A stretch of DNA of 5,584 nt, taken from positions 1 through 5,584 of the forward strand of contig CAZUBO010000027.1 of NCBI GenBank assembly GCA_964618955.1. Direction: 5' to 3'. Of the stretch, positions 5,576-5,584 are shown piece by piece. Both the position numbers and the translations under genes were made by a program. The stretch's first letter is position 1, and every line of letters starts with the position of its first letter. The DNA comes from JAKLIH01 sp964618955 (lineage in GTDB: Bacteria; Patescibacteriota; Minisyncoccia; UBA6257; JAKLIH01). The notes under the pieces are model-generated. The model did no database searches, was not told the origin of the DNA, and worked only from the letters and a program-made list of their open reading frames with translations.

Positions 5576-5584
5576 TGGTTTTTT

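Noticed and set aside
1..5584. A Mollicutes (Mycoplasma-type) origin explaining UGA = Trp
   Set aside because: rpsD between rpsK and rpoA and the baseplate J-like membrane protein do not fit Mollicutes, where rpsD is usually elsewhere. Not fully excluded without a phylogeny.
1..5584. tRNA genes, CRISPR arrays, insertion sequences or attachment sites
   Set aside because: None seen: the genes are nearly contiguous, no spaced repeats occur and no transposase or integrase sequence is present.

Overview
The window is an AT-rich stretch of bacterial chromosome. All ten supportable genes lie on the minus strand, so it reads right to left. It is the distal part of the ribosomal-protein 'alpha' operon, in the order membrane protein (baseplate J/gp47-like) - infA - rpmJ - rpsM - rpsK - rpsD - rpoA - rplQ - rplM - rpsI (cut by the left edge). 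The gaps are 5 to 34 nt, except for a 93-nt gap between infA and rpmJ. No stretch of more than 300 nt lacks a gene.

The organism is most likely a member of the Candidate Phyla Radiation (Patescibacteria). Two things point there: the continuous rpsK-rpsD-rpoA-rplQ-rplM-rpsI order, and the upstream gene, whose extracellular part looks like the baseplate J-like membrane proteins common in that group. Mollicutes share the codon usage described below, but they normally keep rpsD elsewhere and lack this membrane protein family.

The main observation concerns the genetic code. Four genes (rplM, rpoA, rpmJ and the membrane protein) each contain one in-frame UGA. In each case the protein continues past it with recognisable family sequence: the end of L36 with its last two zinc ligands, the GMLPK motif of L13, the whole RpoA C-terminal domain, and the tail of the membrane protein. 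None of the ten genes has an in-frame UGG. No gene ends in UGA (eight UAA and one UAG). Gly is written with ordinary GGN codons throughout. The simplest reading is UGA = Trp, with UGG unused. That differs from the UGA = Gly code known in the Gracilibacteria/Absconditabacteria branch of the CPR.

Translation starts also look unusual. None of the ten has a Shine-Dalgarno sequence, the leaders are almost pure A/T, all ten have A at -3, and five read ATT-ATG. A consensus sigma70 promoter (TTGACA-17-TATAAT) lies before the membrane-protein gene. A weaker promoter overlaps the end of that gene and would start infA almost without a leader. Two back-to-back hairpins fill part of the infA-rpmJ gap.

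Functionally the block makes initiation factor IF-1, small-subunit proteins S13, S11, S4 and S9, large-subunit proteins L36, L17 and L13, and the RNA polymerase alpha subunit. One membrane-anchored surface protein sits at the front of the same transcription direction.
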